A stretch of 64,000 nt of DNA from G965226155 sp965226155 (GTDB lineage Bacteria > Pseudomonadota > Gammaproteobacteria > Eutrophobiales > Eutrophobiaceae). Below are positions 63,080 through 64,000 of the stretch, piece after piece. The DNA lies in the NCBI GenBank assembly GCA_965226155.1, contig OZ245331.1:744001-808000 (forward strand). The letters run 5' to 3'. The notes beneath the pieces were generated by a model. That model made no database searches and was not told the origin of the DNA. It saw nothing but the letters and a program-made list of their open reading frames with translations. The position numbers were made by a program, and so were the translations under genes. Position 1 is the stretch's first letter; every line of letters begins with the position of its first letter.

Positions 63080-63913
63080 ATCCATAATAAATTCATTATT
63101 TCCAATAAAACCTTTTTCTAATTATGTCCTGTCAAACTCCGCGAGTGGAGCTTATGTTTTAGTACTATTAGCTGGGCTACTGAAATTATTTAAAAGTAAT
63201 GATAATTCGATCGCCTCTCTAATAAGCATATTGTTATTTAGCTTTATAACATTGGCATTTTTTTATCTGCCAAAAATTTCTACGGTAATGTTTACAGCTA
63301 CTAGCACCAGTCTGATGAGCAGTTCCTATGACATGGCATTTCGAGATGAATTGACTGGTCTGTTAGGTCGACGTGCATTGAATGATCGTCTTAAGGGATA
63401 GGTCGACGTTTTGTTATTGCCATGATGGATGTCGATCATTTTAAAAAATTTAATGATACATATGGTCACGATATTGGTGACGATGTCTTAAAAATGGTAG
63501 GTATGCAAATTAATACAATTAAAGGAGGTGGAACAGCTTATCGATATGGGGGAGAAGAATTTTGTGCTGTATTTCCAGGTAAGACCATAAAAGAATGTGT
63601 GCCATTCTTAGACTCAGTAAGAATTTCAATCGAAAATCACCAAATGGAATTACGTAATTTCGAACATCGACCAAAATCTCAGAAACAAGGTAAAGAGCGA
63701 CGCGGACGACGAGCAAAAAAACGGGGTGCCAAACACGTATCGGTAACCATCAGTATTGGAGTTGCAGAAAGCGACGAACAGAATGCTCTTGTAGAGAATG
63801 TTTTTAAAGCCGCAGATAATGCCTTATATGTAGCCAAGGAAAGCGGCAGAAATTGTATTAAATCAGCGCTATCCAACGACTAACAGATAATAACTGCTGT
63901 AAGTATTACCAGA

Positions 63914-64000
63914 TTAGACTTCAATACAACCAACGTATACGCTTTTGTCCTGGAGTTCGACGTCTAAAGTTTTAGATGCCTTTTCTACTGCATCGATTTT
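63914..64000 (-). CDS. C-terminal end of an unidentified protein (cut by window end)
   Basis: A minus-strand frame enters from the right edge and stops at 63914-63916, giving the 28 C-terminal residues, including VEKASKTLDVELQDKSVYV. It looks protein-like and is convergent with the broken diguanylate cyclase gene. There is too little sequence to assign a family. Confidence 0.45.
   Translation of the reverse strand, partial: KIDAVEKASKTLDVELQDKSVYVGCIEV

Larger units (their letters stand above)
61573..63883 (+). pseudogene. Membrane diguanylate cyclase gene split by IS copy 5 and frameshifted
   Basis: The left part (61573-62010) encodes five or so membrane helices. IS copy 5 follows with a perfect target duplication. 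The right part resumes at 63080 with one or two helices and FRDELTGLLGRRALNDRL. A missing base near 63395 then shifts the frame; the continuation reads GRRFVIAMMDVDHFKKF, the active site YRYGGEEF and a C-terminal ISIGVAESD. No RxxD inhibitory site is seen. GGEEF cyclases make cyclic di-GMP from GTP. Two lesions make this gene inactive. A basic insert (KQGKERRGRRAKKRG) lies after GGEEF. Confidence 0.88.

Noticed and set aside
63051..63401. A 116-residue frame starting inside the IS end
   Set aside because: It is the right part of the interrupted diguanylate cyclase gene, read from IS sequence; not a separate gene.
32179..63883. Recoding of a stop codon as an explanation for interrupted genes
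   Set aside because: TAA, TAG and TGA all interrupt genes, and frameshifts occur as well, while core genes are uninterrupted.

Overview
The window reads as chromosome of a gammaproteobacterium, moderately AT-rich, of no genus I can name. The evidence is a split 14-gene nuo operon with separate nuoC and nuoD, a trpS-scpA-scpB-rluB block, yciO/yciB/yciI/bolA, a SAM-II riboswitch in front of metZ, NADP-type isocitrate dehydrogenase and DUF3301/DUF3014/DUF6494 proteins. There are no rRNA genes, CRISPR arrays, phage modules or recognisable integrases.

Layout. 1-11.0 kb is core metabolism and ion transport: Rieske oxygenase (cut by the window edge), YajD-like HNH protein, LapA-like protein, an acyl-CoA ligase pair (succinate or malate type), metZ under a SAM-II riboswitch with a terminator/antiterminator, icd, apbE, DUF3301, yajQ, NhaD and a second ArsB/NhaD-type transporter. 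An IS30-family copy (11.1-12.2 kb) separates these from SCO, PCu(A)C and psd. The complete complex I operon nuoA-N lies on the minus strand at 14.4-29.1 kb. 29.1-48.8 kb is an accessory island. 48.8-57.4 kb returns to core genes: tRNA-Leu(GAG), secG, tpiA, a HhH glycosylase, rluB, scpB, scpA, trpS, yciO, yciB, yciI and bolA. 57.4-63.9 kb is a decaying stretch with broken dam-like, short-chain dehydrogenase and diguanylate cyclase genes among intact sulfurtransferase genes.

The island interrupts the tpiA-secG-tRNA-Leu-nuoA order known from other gammaproteobacteria. It carries four paralogues of a membrane-anchored TolB-like/TPR protein, four DoxX paralogues, a broken DUF6152 gene, a second frameshifted copy of nuoI behind a DUF6494 gene, a TonB-dependent receptor, a PepSY protein and small membrane proteins. 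Its right half (37.5-48.6 kb) is punctuated every one to three genes by eight copies of an imperfect 30-bp palindrome that I do not see elsewhere in the window.

Five copies of one 1067-bp IS30-family element are present. Each has at least one reading-frame lesion, so no copy encodes an intact transposase. Two have perfect 4-bp target duplications. Two lie at the same base, in opposite orientation, upstream of two paralogous TPR genes. With six further broken genes this suggests recent IS expansion with gene decay, as in early host restriction; assembly errors could explain the single-base indels but less easily the substitutions to stop codons.
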